DNA of 64,000 nt from Bartonella sp. JB63 (GTDB taxonomy: Bacteria; Pseudomonadota; Alphaproteobacteria; Rhizobiales; Rhizobiaceae), in NCBI RefSeq assembly GCF_002022665.1, contig NZ_CP019788.1, positions 620,001 to 684,000 of the forward strand. Direction: 5' to 3'. Below are positions 1 to 8,498 of this stretch, one piece after another. The position numbers and the translations under genes are program-made. Numbering within the stretch: position 1 is the first letter of the stretch; each line of letters opens with the position of its first letter. The notes under the pieces are model-generated. The model was not told the origin of the DNA and did no database searches. It saw nothing but the letters and a program-made list of their open reading frames with translations.

Positions 1-1
1 T

Positions 2-1279
2 AAAAAACGCTGTTTGCGTCTTTACACTATGCCCATAACATTACACTATGATAATAGATTACAAGATTTGATAATTGTATCTGGGGTAGAAATAACAAAA
101 CAAAAAATGCTTGAAGATAAAATGATACAGAGCCAAAAAATGCAAGCTGTCGGACAGTTAGCTGGTGGTATTGCTCATGATTTTAATAATGTTTTAACAG
201 CAATTTTAATGTCATGTGATTTTCTTTTAAATACACATCGCAGTTCTGATCCAGCACATGCTGATCTTATCAATATCAAAAATAACGCTAATCGTGCTGC
301 TGCACTTGTACAACAATTATTAGCTTTTTCTAGAAAGCAAACACTTCGACCTGAAAAAATTGATTTTACAGAACTTTTATCAGATATACGCAATCTTATT
401 TTACCTCTTTTAGGGAATAATATTCAGTTAAAAATTATTCATGGAAGAGACTTGTGGGATGTTAAAGTTGACCAAGCATCTTTTCAGCGTGTTATTATGA
501 ATTTGGTGATCAATGCACGTGATTCTATGCTTGATGGAGGGATAGTAACAATTACAACAAATAATATTACAAAACAGCAAAGTGCAGAATTTGATTATAA
601 TGGTTTTGTTATTGGTGAATACGTGCAGTTGACCATCTCAGATACAGGAACCGGTATATCTGCTGTTATACAAGAAAAAATGTTTGAACCATTTTTTACT
701 ACAAAAGAAGTTGGTAAAGGTACAGGGCTTGGCTTATCAATGGTTTATGGTATTGTCAAACAGACAGGTGGGTATATTTATTGTGATAGTCAAGAAGGAG
801 AAGGAACAACATTTCGCATTTTTCTACCACGATATATTTCTGATACGAGTAGTGAAATTTCTCAACAGATTGAAAAAGTAGAAGAACAGGAAAAAAATAC
901 AGATTTAACAGGCTCTGCGACTGTTTTATTGGTTGAAGATGAAGATTCTGTAAGAATGAGTAGTGTGAGAGCTCTTCAAATGAGAGGATATAGGGTTTTA
1001 GAGGCTGCAAGCGGAATGGAAGCGCTTGCTATACTTGAAGAAAATAGAGGTGTTGTTGATATTATTGTTTCTGACGTAGTTATGCCAGAGATGGATGGGC
1101 CTACTTTACTTATAGAGGCGCGCAAAAATTATCCTGATATAAAAATTATTTTTGTTTCTGGATATACAAAAGATGCTTTTACTAAAAAGCTTCCAGAAGA
1201 TGCTGTTTTTGGGTTTTTATCTAAACCATTTACACTTAAACAGTTAGCATTAACAGTTAAAGAAACCCTGGTACAGTAG
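2..1279 (+). CDS. cckA: CckA hybrid histidine kinase, C-terminal part (5' end outside window)
   Basis: This is the C-terminal part of the essential cell-cycle kinase CckA, which phosphorylates ChpT and through it CtrA. The frame is open to the window edge, so the protein is truncated here. The TTG at 14 is only the first possible start codon seen and is unlikely to be the real start. Numbering from that TTG, residues 1-30 look like the end of a PAS domain. The phospho-acceptor motif [11 protein letters not shown] follows with His55, then the N box ([11 protein letters not shown]) and G boxes ([20 protein letters not shown]). After an acidic linker comes a receiver domain with the LLVEDED acidic pocket, phospho-acceptor Asp354 in [10 protein letters not shown], and a SKPF lysine. 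Kinase plus C-terminal receiver with this H-box is characteristic of alphaproteobacterial CckA. Confidence 0.93.
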   Translation, partial: KKRCLRLYTMPITLHYDNRLQDLIIVSGVEITKQKMLEDKMIQSQKMQAVGQLAGGIAHDFNNVLTAILMSCDFLLNTHRSSDPAHADLINIKNNANRAAALVQQLLAFSRKQTLRPEKIDFTELLSDIRNLILPLLGNNIQLKIIHGRDLWDVKVDQASFQRVIMNLVINARDSMLDGGIVTITTNNITKQQSAEFDYNGFVIGEYVQLTISDTGTGISAVIQEKMFEPFFTTKEVGKGTGLGLSMVYGIVKQTGGYIYCDSQEGEGTTFRIFLPRYISDTSSEISQQIEKVEEQEKNTDLTGSATVLLVEDEDSVRMSSVRALQMRGYRVLEAASGMEALAILEENRGVVDIIVSDVVMPEMDGPTLLIEARKNYPDIKIIFVSGYTKDAFTKKLPEDAVFGFLSKPFTLKQLALTVKETLVQ

Positions 1280-1375
1280 AATAGAGTATTTTTATATTTT
1301 TTATTTTAAGCTATACATTTAAATCAAATAAAACAAAAGTATTTAAATGAATGCTGCATTATAAAAAATTTTAGT

Positions 1376-1987
1376 TTAGAGGGACAAAAGCTGTTGCTTA
1401 TAATCTGTTGCTTCATTATTTCCTTGAATAAACGCTTTTAAAGCCTCTGGATAGAGTTTATGTTCAGCTTTCAAAACTCTTTCTGTTAAACTTTCTACAG
1501 TGTCATTAGGGTGTATTGGAACCGCAGCTTGAGCAAGAATTTTTCCTGAATCCATTTCTTCTGTAACAAGATGAACAGTGCAGCCAGTGATTTTAACTCC
1601 TGCTGCTAAAGCTTTTTCATGAGTATTTAAACCTTTAAATAAAGGAAGAAGAGAGGGATGAATATTAAGTATCCGTTCTTCATAAAGCTTGATAAAGTAT
1701 GATGATATAAGTCGCATATAACCGGCAAAGCAGATCAGGTCTGGTTGATATTGGGATAAAATGGTGAGGATGTCCTCCTCATGTTTTTCCTTAGTTAAAT
1801 AATTGTTGCGATCAACGATATGAATAGGTACGTTATTATCACGTGCTTTTTTAATGCCAGCAGCCTGAGGATTATCACAAATAACCGCAACGATTTTAGC
1901 AGGATATTCTATTTGTTGGCTAGCCTTAATAAGTGAAACCATATTAGATCCGTTACCGGAAATAAAAATAATTATTTGTTTTTTCAT
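1376..1987 (-). CDS. purN: Phosphoribosylglycinamide formyltransferase (GART 1)
   Basis: PurN transfers the formyl group of 10-formyl-THF to GAR in step 3 of de novo purine synthesis. The 203-residue length is typical. The N-terminal FISGNGSNM loop binds the phosphate. Catalytic Asn108 and His110 lie in the [12 protein letters not shown] motif, and Asp146 in [10 protein letters not shown]. The ATG overlaps the purM stop by four bases (ATGA), so the two genes are translationally coupled. PurN is the downstream gene of a purM-purN pair. Confidence 0.96.
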   Translation of the reverse strand: MKKQIIIFISGNGSNMVSLIKASQQIEYPAKIVAVICDNPQAAGIKKARDNNVPIHIVDRNNYLTKEKHEEDILTILSQYQPDLICFAGYMRLISSYFIKLYEERILNIHPSLLPLFKGLNTHEKALAAGVKITGCTVHLVTEEMDSGKILAQAAVPIHPNDTVESLTERVLKAEHKLYPEALKAFIQGNNEATDYKQQLLSL

Positions 1988-3066
1988 AAATTAAGTTTAC
2001 CTTTATAAGTAACTTTTCGATTTTGGTATTTTGTTAAAATACCAAGTGAAATAACAGTTTCCCCTTGGGATTCAAGTGCTTTCGTAACATCTTTAGCTGA
2101 ATTCTGTGCTACAATAATAATAATGCCAATACCACAATTAAAGGTTCGAAGCATTTCTGTTTCTTGTATTTTACCTTGTTGGGCAATCCATAAGAATACT
2201 GGTGGAATAGGAATTGCAGAAAGATTGATTTCAGCGCAAAGAGAAGATGGAAGAACACGCGGAACATTTTCAGAAAAACCACCTCCTGTGATATGTGCAA
2301 GAGCTTTAATTCCTTTATAATTCCGTATGATTGGCAGAAGCGATTTTACATAAATACGAGTTGGTGTCAGAAATGCTTCACCAAGAGTTATTTCAGGGTT
2401 AAAAGGAGCAGAATAATTCCATTTTAGGTCATTTTGTTTAATGATTTGTCTTATGAGAGAAAAACCATTTGAATGAATTCCAGATGAACTAAGACCTAAG
2501 ATAATATCTCCTTCCGCAAGGTCTTTTGAAGGTAACAATGAATTCCGTTCAGTAGCTCCTACAGCAAAACCTGCTAGGTCATAATCTCCTTTTGCATACA
2601 TACCAGGCATTTCAGCAGTTTCCCCTCCGATAAGAGCAGCTCCTGCTTGTTGACATCCTACTGCAATACCAGAAACAATTTCTGCTCCTTGTTCCACATT
2701 TAATTTCCCAGTTGCAAAATAATCTAGAAAAAAGAGTGGCTCAGCACCTTGTACAATTAAATCATTGACACACATCGCTACGAGATCAATACCAACAGTA
2801 TTATGAATACCTAGTTCAATAGCAATTTTTAGTTTTGTACCCACGCCATCATTAGTTGCTACGAGAATAGGATCTATAAAGCCTGCTGCTTTTAAATCAA
2901 ACAGACCACCAAAACCGCCAATTTTTGTATCTGCACCTATTCGTTTTGTTGAGTGTACATAGGGTCTAATTTTTTCTACCATTGTATTGCCCATATCAAT
3001 ATCAACGCCACTTCCTGCATAGGTAAGATTATTAGGTTTTTTATTTATTAGATGTTGATTGCTCAT
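1984..3066 (-). CDS. purM: Phosphoribosylformylglycinamidine cyclo-ligase (AIR synthetase)
   Basis: PurM closes the imidazole ring of FGAM to form AIR, using ATP, in purine biosynthesis. The 360-residue protein is full length. It has the conserved DGVGTK segment (73-78), the FLDYFATG stretch near 113-120 and the GGETAEMPG motif (147-155) of the PurM/AIRS fold. The ATG at 3066 is preceded by a GGAAAG ribosome-binding site. It is the first gene of the purMN operon and is divergent from the permease at 3240, with a roughly 170 bp spacer that should hold both promoters. Confidence 0.96.
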   Translation of the reverse strand: MSNQHLINKKPNNLTYAGSGVDIDMGNTMVEKIRPYVHSTKRIGADTKIGGFGGLFDLKAAGFIDPILVATNDGVGTKLKIAIELGIHNTVGIDLVAMCVNDLIVQGAEPLFFLDYFATGKLNVEQGAEIVSGIAVGCQQAGAALIGGETAEMPGMYAKGDYDLAGFAVGATERNSLLPSKDLAEGDIILGLSSSGIHSNGFSLIRQIIKQNDLKWNYSAPFNPEITLGEAFLTPTRIYVKSLLPIIRNYKGIKALAHITGGGFSENVPRVLPSSLCAEINLSAIPIPPVFLWIAQQGKIQETEMLRTFNCGIGIIIIVAQNSAKDVTKALESQGETVISLGILTKYQNRKVTYKGKLNL

Positions 3067-3239
3067 TGGAGCTTTCCTTATGGGAAATCAGATTTTGATA
3101 TTTATACAATGCCATGATAAAGTTATCTCTGCAAGAGTTATTGGATTTATTCTCTAAAATACAATTATTGCTCATATTGCTTACTTGACTCAAGTGGAAA
3201 AAATTCCGTAATCTTTTAGAAGAATTTTGGGGATATTTA

Positions 3240-4448
3240 TTGAATAGGATATCAAGTAGTGAGAAGAATTCTTTACTGCCAGTGAGCAAGAAAATGAATA
3301 AAAATAAGTCCTATGATTATTATACAGCTTATGTACCAGCTTATGCACAAGCACCGTTACCAAATAGTATGAAAAAGCAAATTTTCTTCTGGCTAGGTAC
3401 ATTGATTTTTTTTGTTACTTTTATGTTTATTTTTGGATCAATTTTGTTTCCTTTTATAGCAGGGATTGTATTAGCTTATTTTCTTAATCCAATTGTTCAA
3501 ATATTTGAAAAAATTGGAATTAATCGTTTTTGGGGCACTGTGCTAATTACTTTGCTTATTATTATTATTTTTGTGGTTGCTTTAATAATTTTGATTCCTA
3601 TTATTAGTGGGCAAATACAACAATTTGTAAGCAATGGTTTACCGATTTATGTCAATCGCATTCAAACTTTTTTTGTTGAGCATAATTTTGATTGGGTAAG
3701 GCGTTACTTTGATAGTGACCCAAATGAATTACACACTAATATTAAAGCGCTTTTAGGTCAAAGCTCTGATTTTATTACATCTCTATTGAATTCGCTTTTA
3801 AAGTCAGGGAAATCTATTGTTAATATTATCAGTCTATTTGTAGTAACACCAGTGGTAACGTTTTATATTTTATTAGATTGGCCACGCATGGTTGAGGCGG
3901 TTGATTCTTGGATACCACGCAGTCATCTTACAACTGTCCGCAGTCTTTTTCATGAAATGGATAGAGCTGTTGCTGGTTTTGTACGTGGTCAAGGAACTGC
4001 TTGTTTAATTCTGGCAGGGTATTATGCTGTTGGTTTAACTATTACAGGACTGAATTTTGCTCTTTTAATTGGTATGTTTGTTGGTCTCATAAGCTTTATT
4101 CCTTATATTGGTACGATAATTAGTTTTGTAATATCTATCGGTGTCGCATGGGTTCAATTTTATCCTGATGATTGGGGATGGATTGTTATTGTAATGACAG
4201 TTTTTTTTATTGGGCAATTTATTGAAGGTTATATTCTGCAACCAAAACTTGTTGGTTCATCAGTTGGCCTTCATCCAGTTTGGTTGATGTTTGCACTTTT
4301 TGCTTTTGGTTCACTATTTGGTTTTACCGGTATGCTTGTTGCTGTTCCTGCAGCTGCCATCATTGGCGTTCTGGTTCGTTTTGTTCTTCATATTTATTTG
4401 AATTCCGAAATGTATGCTCAAAGTGGGAATTTGGAGTCAATAGAATGA
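3240..4448 (+). CDS. AI-2E family transporter (PerM-like permease)
   Basis: This is a polytopic membrane protein of the AI-2E/PerM family, up to 402 residues. The N-terminus is hydrophilic. Two hydrophobic segments follow (about 45-90), then a long one near 100-125, a soluble segment with amphipathic helices, and a C-terminal cluster of membrane helices. The cluster includes the family-typical GLISFIPYIG and FIGQFIEGYILQPKLVG segments. The start is uncertain: TTG at 3240 has a GGGG upstream, while ATG at 3294 (residue 19) has only a weak AG-rich site. Its stop overlaps the hdaA start (ATGA), so the two are co-translated. As I recall, this permease-hdaA order is common in Hyphomicrobiales. The substrate cannot be told from sequence. 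Confidence 0.85.
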   Translation: MNRISSSEKNSLLPVSKKMNKNKSYDYYTAYVPAYAQAPLPNSMKKQIFFWLGTLIFFVTFMFIFGSILFPFIAGIVLAYFLNPIVQIFEKIGINRFWGTVLITLLIIIIFVVALIILIPIISGQIQQFVSNGLPIYVNRIQTFFVEHNFDWVRRYFDSDPNELHTNIKALLGQSSDFITSLLNSLLKSGKSIVNIISLFVVTPVVTFYILLDWPRMVEAVDSWIPRSHLTTVRSLFHEMDRAVAGFVRGQGTACLILAGYYAVGLTITGLNFALLIGMFVGLISFIPYIGTIISFVISIGVAWVQFYPDDWGWIVIVMTVFFIGQFIEGYILQPKLVGSSVGLHPVWLMFALFAFGSLFGFTGMLVAVPAAAIIGVLVRFVLHIYLNSEMYAQSGNLESIE

Positions 4449-5134
4449 ATAAGCGTGAAATGCAGTTACCACTGGATTTTTCTTATAAATCAATTTTTCA
4501 ATTTGATGATTTGGTAGTAACAGATAGCAATCGTATGGCTTTTCAATTGATTAATCACTGGCCAAACTGGGTTCCACCTATTGCAATTTTAATTGGAGAT
4601 AAAGGATCTGGAAAAACGCATTTTTCTAGTGTATGGGCTCAAAAGGCTAATGCTTTAAATATTTTTCATGATGAGATTAATAAAGCTATTATTGAATCTT
4701 CTTCAGGTAAACCATTTTTAATTGAGAATATTGATGTAGGCGAGATCAATGAAATTGGCCTTTTCCATTTAATTAATAGCGTTAAACAAGCAAATCTCTA
4801 TGTGAAACATGCTACTTTATTGATAACTGCACGGACATTACCATCTGCATGGAATTTAAAATTGAATGATCTTAAAAGTCGTCTTAATTCAGTAATGTTA
4901 GTTGCATTAGAACAACCCGATGATGAATTATTAACAGCTATTGCTTTTAAATTGTTTTCTGATCGACAAATTATAGTTCATTCAAATATTATTCATTATC
5001 TTATAAGCCATTGTGAGCGTTCTCTATTCTCATTAAAGTGCATTATTGATGCTATTGATCGATTAGCTTTACAAAGAAAAAGTAAGGTAACACGCGCTAT
5101 TATTACCGAGGTTATTAATATGGGAATTCAGTAA
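4445..5134 (+). CDS. hdaA: HdaA, DnaA-related regulator of replication initiation
   Basis: This 229-residue protein resembles the AAA+ part of DnaA and fits Hda/HdaA, which works with the DNA sliding clamp to convert DnaA-ATP to DnaA-ADP. The key clue is the N-terminal clamp-binding hexapeptide QLPLDF (residues 7-12). A P-loop GDKGSGKT follows at 51-58, with a Walker B-like acidic stretch (LIENIDVGE). The C-terminus lacks the DnaA DNA-binding domain. I start it at ATG 4445, overlapping the preceding stop, because the longer open frame upstream of this ATG lies inside the permease gene and has no homology. In relatives I remember ppk next, but here a non-coding gap follows. Confidence 0.88.
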   Translation: MNKREMQLPLDFSYKSIFQFDDLVVTDSNRMAFQLINHWPNWVPPIAILIGDKGSGKTHFSSVWAQKANALNIFHDEINKAIIESSSGKPFLIENIDVGEINEIGLFHLINSVKQANLYVKHATLLITARTLPSAWNLKLNDLKSRLNSVMLVALEQPDDELLTAIAFKLFSDRQIIVHSNIIHYLISHCERSLFSLKCIIDAIDRLALQRKSKVTRAIITEVINMGIQ

Positions 5135-5687
5135 ATGCTGTTTTTGTATAATTCTGATATTTTAGTAAAATTAGCCATATCTGCGTATTATCTAAAGCAC
5201 AGAAAAATACAGCTTAGTTTTTAGCCATAATACCTTTTTATAAGCAATGATTGTATTTTTGGGGCCGTATTTCCTGATCCTTTTTAGAAAGGATAATAAC
5301 TTTGGGATAATATCAAACTATCTTATATGTGTTTTATTATCAATTATGCATTTTAAATAGGTCATTTAAAATAAAAGAAAACAAATTCTTTAAATAAGGA
5401 GTTTTTGAATTTTTATTTTCCTTATGTTATTTTTCTTATAATCATTATATAATCAGCACAGCTACGATGAATTGTCTCTAAATTCTTTGTAAGGATACTT
5501 CTATTTGAATGATGTAGATTTTTCTGTGTAAAGGTATTTTTCATTTCTATAGTGTATAATTCGATAAGGGAGTGGTTAAAAGAATTTTTATCTATAATTA
5601 AAAATAGAAAAATTTTAAAAAAATGTGTTTTGCTCTTGCACTTCTGTTATGAAAATTTTAGGGAAGATACATTAAAAATATAAATGA
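5135..5687. other. AT-rich spacer without recognisable gene
   Basis: This gap of about 550 bp between hdaA and tRNA-Pro has no open frame with protein-like composition. It contains a perfect 7-bp inverted repeat with a 4-base loop (arms 5277-5283 and 5288-5294). The repeat is not followed by a T-run, so I do not call it an intrinsic terminator. I see no convincing trace of ppk, which I would expect after hdaA in related genomes. Confidence 0.6.
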
Positions 5688-5764
5688 CGGAGCGTAGCGC
5701 AGTCTGGTAGCGCACCTGATTTGGGATCAGGGGGTCGTAGGTTCGAATCCTATCGCTCCGACCA
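5688..5764 (+). tRNA. tRNA-Pro (UGG)
   Basis: The cloverleaf is complete. Acceptor arm CGGAGCG pairs with CGCTCCG, the anticodon stem CCTGA/TCAGG encloses the loop with TGG, the T-loop is GGTTCGAATCC, and CCA is encoded. Length is 77 nt. Confidence 0.97.
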
Positions 5765-5857
5765 TGTTATACTCAAATATAAGGATAATGCTATAATCAA
5801 ATGATGTGCATTAAAGTTATCATTTTGATATTACCTTAATTAAGAGGAAAAAACTTT

Positions 5858-6163
5858 ATGGTTGCGCGTATTTATAGCCCAGCAAAAACACCAATGCAGT
5901 CAGGCAAAGCAAATACTGGTTTTTGGATTCTTCAATATGAGCCAGTACAAACAAAAATGATTGAGCCTCTTATGGGTTATACAGCAACATCTGATATAAA
6001 TAGTCAAATAAAAATTCAGTTTAAAACAAAAGAAGAAGCAATAGCTTTTGCTATAAAAAACGCTATCTCTTATCGAGTAGAAAATTTGCATAAGGTTTCA
6101 CAGCGCTCTATTTCTTATTCTGATAATTTTCATAGTAGTCGGCAGCAACCTTGGACGCATTGA
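5858..6163 (+). CDS. NDUFS4-like accessory subunit of respiratory complex I
   Basis: This 101-residue protein matches the small ETC complex I subunit family (NDUFS4/AQDQ type), known in alphaproteobacteria and mitochondria. Recognisable features are the N-terminal VARIYSPAKTPMQSGKA segment, the WILQYEP strand, the PLMGYTATSD turn and the FKTKEEAIAFA helix followed by a YRV strand. It should sit on the peripheral arm of complex I and stabilise the NADH-binding module. It lies about 10 kb from the nuo operon, between two tRNA genes. An AAGAGGAAA ribosome-binding site precedes ATG 5858. It may be cotranscribed with tRNA-Arg, which starts 36 bases after its stop. Confidence 0.9.
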   Translation: MVARIYSPAKTPMQSGKANTGFWILQYEPVQTKMIEPLMGYTATSDINSQIKIQFKTKEEAIAFAIKNAISYRVENLHKVSQRSISYSDNFHSSRQQPWTH

Positions 6164-6199
6164 GCGAGGATATCGCTTTTATTAAGATAGTTTTTATTT

Positions 6200-6276
6200 G
6201 GTCCCGTAGCTCAGCTGGATAGAGCGGCGGCCTTCTAAGCCGTAGGTCACAGGTTCGAATCCTGTCGGGATCGCCA
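6200..6276 (+). tRNA. tRNA-Arg (UCU)
   Basis: Acceptor GGTCCCG pairs with CGGGATC with one G-U pair. The anticodon stem GCGGC/GCCGT encloses CTTCTAA, giving anticodon TCT. The T-arm is ACAGG-TTCGAAT-CCTGT, the discriminator is G and CCA is encoded. Length is 77 nt. Confidence 0.97.
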
Positions 6277-6830
6277 ATTTCTAATAAAATCAACAGGTTA
6301 ATAAAAATTAGAGATTTTTTTATTACATATTTAATTAATTAAAAAACGCTAATTTTTTATATCTAAGTAACAGATAATAAGTGTATTTTGTTGTTATTAG
6401 GGAATATATTGAAAAATAAGCTATGTTCTCATACTTTTAATATGAATTACCTAAACTTATTCAATATGTATTTGTAAATTAAATTTCAAGTTATTTAGTT
6501 GCTTCTTTTTTATTTTAAGCGAAAATTTCTAAACTGTTTTCATTTTATATGATTCAAATGTTATTTTTTTGATTAAATGAATATTTAAATTTTATCTATG
6601 AGTTAGTCAAAATTTTTAATATTTTGGTTTCAAAAATAAGCAATAATGCAATTGTAAACATATTTTTTATAAGTTTAAGTAATATTATATTACTTGTACA
6701 AGTGGTAATAAAAAATTCTTTCATTATGGTTTATTTAGATTCTTCAAAGTTTACGTTTTTATTATCTTAGCGATGACGGATTTAGTATATAATAGCCTTT
6801 TTATACAGGAATGGTAGGGAGTTTATACGA
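6277..6830. other. AT-rich spacer upstream of divK
   Basis: About 550 bp of very AT-rich DNA with no supportable gene. Near its right end is a perfect TATAAT at 6788-6793, about 38 bases before the divK ATG. It is a plausible -10 element, but no good -35 is visible at normal spacing. Several TTAA tetramers occur, but none forms a clean TTAA-N7-TTAA CtrA box. Confidence 0.5.
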
Positions 6831-7196
6831 ATGTTAAAGAAAGTCATGATCGTGGAAGATAACGAACTTAATATGAAATTATTTCGTGATCTTATAGAAG
6901 CGTGTGGTTATGAAACAGTTGAAACACGTAATGGCCTTATTGCATTAGATTTAGCCCGTTCATCAAAACCTTCTCTTATTCTTATGGATATTCAATTACC
7001 TGAAGTATCAGGAATTGATATTATTAAACAATTGAAAGAAAATGAAGAACTCAAATCTATCCCCATTGTTGCTGTAACAGCTTTTGCTATGAAAGGAGAT
7101 GAAGAGAGAATTCGTGCGAGTGGATGTGAAGAATACATGTCAAAGCCTATTTCTATTCCTCATTTTATTACAGTGGTAAAGTCATTTTTAGAGTAA
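6831..7196 (+). CDS. divK: DivK single-domain response regulator
   Basis: This 121-residue stand-alone receiver matches DivK, the cell-fate regulator that is phosphorylated by PleC/DivJ-type kinases and acts on DivL-CckA to control CtrA. The acidic pair is Glu9/Asp10, the phospho-acceptor is Asp53 ([12 protein letters not shown]), the switch Thr is Thr83, and the conserved Lys105 lies in MSKPIS. There is no output domain. GGGAG sits about 10 bases before the ATG. In relatives divK is usually followed by pleD; here the next feature is the terminator of the opposite-strand rplM-rpsI operon. The upstream kinase CckA is also encoded in this window. Confidence 0.93.
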   Translation: MLKKVMIVEDNELNMKLFRDLIEACGYETVETRNGLIALDLARSSKPSLILMDIQLPEVSGIDIIKQLKENEELKSIPIVAVTAFAMKGDEERIRASGCEEYMSKPISIPHFITVVKSFLE

Positions 7197-7265
7197 AATT
7201 TCATTTTTAGAAAATAATAAGAGAAAATATTGTTTAGCTAAAAGTTTTACTTATTCTTTTAAAGG

Positions 7266-7291
7266 AAAAATCCCCGCTGAAACGGGGATTA
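7266..7291 (-). terminator. Intrinsic terminator of rplM-rpsI
   Basis: Perfect 8-bp inverted repeat (arms 7269-7276 and 7283-7290, CCCCG core) with a 6-base loop. Read on the minus strand the stem is followed by a T-rich run. It lies 27 bases beyond the rpsI stop. Confidence 0.88.
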
Positions 7292-7316
7292 TAATACATA
7301 ATTATAAAAATTGGAA

Positions 7317-7802
7317 TTAACGTTTTGAGAATTGGAAAGAGCGGCGCGCTTTCGCTTTACCGTATTTTTTACGTTCAACAACACGGCTATCACGTGTAAG
7401 AAACCCTCCTTTTTTCAAAATAGTACGGAGCGCTGGTTCGTAATAAGTTAAAGCTTTTGAAAGTCCATGTCTTACTGCACCTGCTTGACCTGAGAGACCA
7501 CCGCCAGCAACGGTTGCTACAATATCAAATTGAGTATCTCTTTTTGTGGCAACAATCGGTTGACGAAGAATCATTCTAAGAACAGGACGAGCAAAATATT
7601 TGTCAAATTCTTTATTGTTAATAGTAATTTTTCCAGATCCTGGTTTAATCCACACACGAGCAACAGCATCTTTACGTTTTCCTGTTGCGTAAGCACGTCC
7701 TTGTGAGTCAAGTTTTTGTACATGAACCGGACCAATATTTTGATTAACTTCTGTAGTACCTGTTGCAGCGCCAAGTTCAGAGAGAGAATTAATTTCAGCC
7801 AT
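7317..7802 (-). CDS. rpsI: 30S ribosomal protein S9
   Basis: S9 is a small-subunit head protein whose C-terminal tail reaches the P-site tRNA. The gene encodes 161 residues. The [20 protein letters not shown] block is diagnostic, and the basic tail ends [11 protein letters not shown], whose terminal Lys-Arg contacts tRNA. I start at ATG 7802 (MAEINSL) rather than TTG 7811: the GGA at the end of rplM is 9 bases upstream of that ATG, and the ATG comes one base after the rplM stop. It is the second gene of the rplM-rpsI operon. Confidence 0.96.
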   Translation of the reverse strand: MAEINSLSELGAATGTTEVNQNIGPVHVQKLDSQGRAYATGKRKDAVARVWIKPGSGKITINNKEFDKYFARPVLRMILRQPIVATKRDTQFDIVATVAGGGLSGQAGAVRHGLSKALTYYEPALRTILKKGGFLTRDSRVVERKKYGKAKARRSFQFSKR

Positions 7803-7803
7803 A

Positions 7804-8268
7804 TCAAGCAATCCTTTTATTTTTGCAATTTAAAGCACCTACATCAAGAATTTCAGGCTGTTGTGCTGCATGTGGATGTTCACTACCAGCGTAAACACGC
7901 AAATTTTTCATTTGGCGACGACCAAGAGGACCGCGAGGGATCATACGCTCTACAGCTTTTTCGATAACTCGTTCAGGAAAGCGCCCTTCAAGAATTTGGC
8001 GAGCTGTACGTTCTTTGATTCCACCAATATAACCAGTATGCCAATAATATTTTTTGTCGGTATATTTTTTTCCAGTGAGAACTACTTTATCTGCGTTGAT
8101 AACAATAACATTATCACCATCATCGACATGTGGAGTAAAAGTAGCTTTATGTTTTCCACGTAAGCGGTTAGCTACGAGTGCAGCAAGACGACCTAAAACA
8201 AGGTTTTCTGCATTAATAATGACCCATTTTTTCACCACTTCAGCTGGCTTTTGTGAAAAAGTTGCCAT
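7804..8268 (-). CDS. rplM: 50S ribosomal protein L13
   Basis: L13 is an early-assembly protein of the large subunit. The gene encodes 154 residues (MATFSQKP...). Conserved blocks are [42 protein letters not shown] and [16 protein letters not shown]. An upstream in-frame ATG at 8283 would add five residues. That ATG overlaps an AAGGA ribosome-binding site ideally spaced (7 bases) for ATG 8268, so the shorter start is preferred. First gene of the rplM-rpsI operon. Confidence 0.97.
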   Translation of the reverse strand: MATFSQKPAEVVKKWVIINAENLVLGRLAALVANRLRGKHKATFTPHVDDGDNVIVINADKVVLTGKKYTDKKYYWHTGYIGGIKERTARQILEGRFPERVIEKAVERMIPRGPLGRRQMKNLRVYAGSEHPHAAQQPEILDVGALNCKNKRIA

Positions 8269-8498
8269 AGAAGTATCCTTCATAAGATCCCTTTTAAAAT
8301 AAGGGCATTTTTTGTTGCTTAGCGTTGTGTATTATTATCACAACAAAATACGCTGCACGTATTCTATTTATTTGATATAATGTCTGATGATTTGCGTCAA
8401 GAGAAAATAAAACCTATATAAACGAGCTATTATATTATGATGATTTATTCATTTAAGGCTTGATTATTTTTGCTACTTGTGGGGTATTCTAGACAATA

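Noticed and set aside
4280..4444. Longer N-terminus for hdaA
   Set aside because: It lies inside the permease gene in another frame, is Cys-rich and unlike any Hda protein; the ATG at 4445 directly precedes the clamp-binding motif.
6108..6293. Minus-strand 61-codon open frame (GDPDRIRTCDLRLRRPPLYPAELR)
   Set aside because: It is the classic spurious translation of the antisense strand of a tRNA gene (tRNA-Arg).
6301..6610. TTAA-rich sequence upstream of divK as CtrA boxes
   Set aside because: The best pair has an 8-base rather than 7-base spacing (TTAA near 6574), and such tetramers are frequent by chance in this composition.
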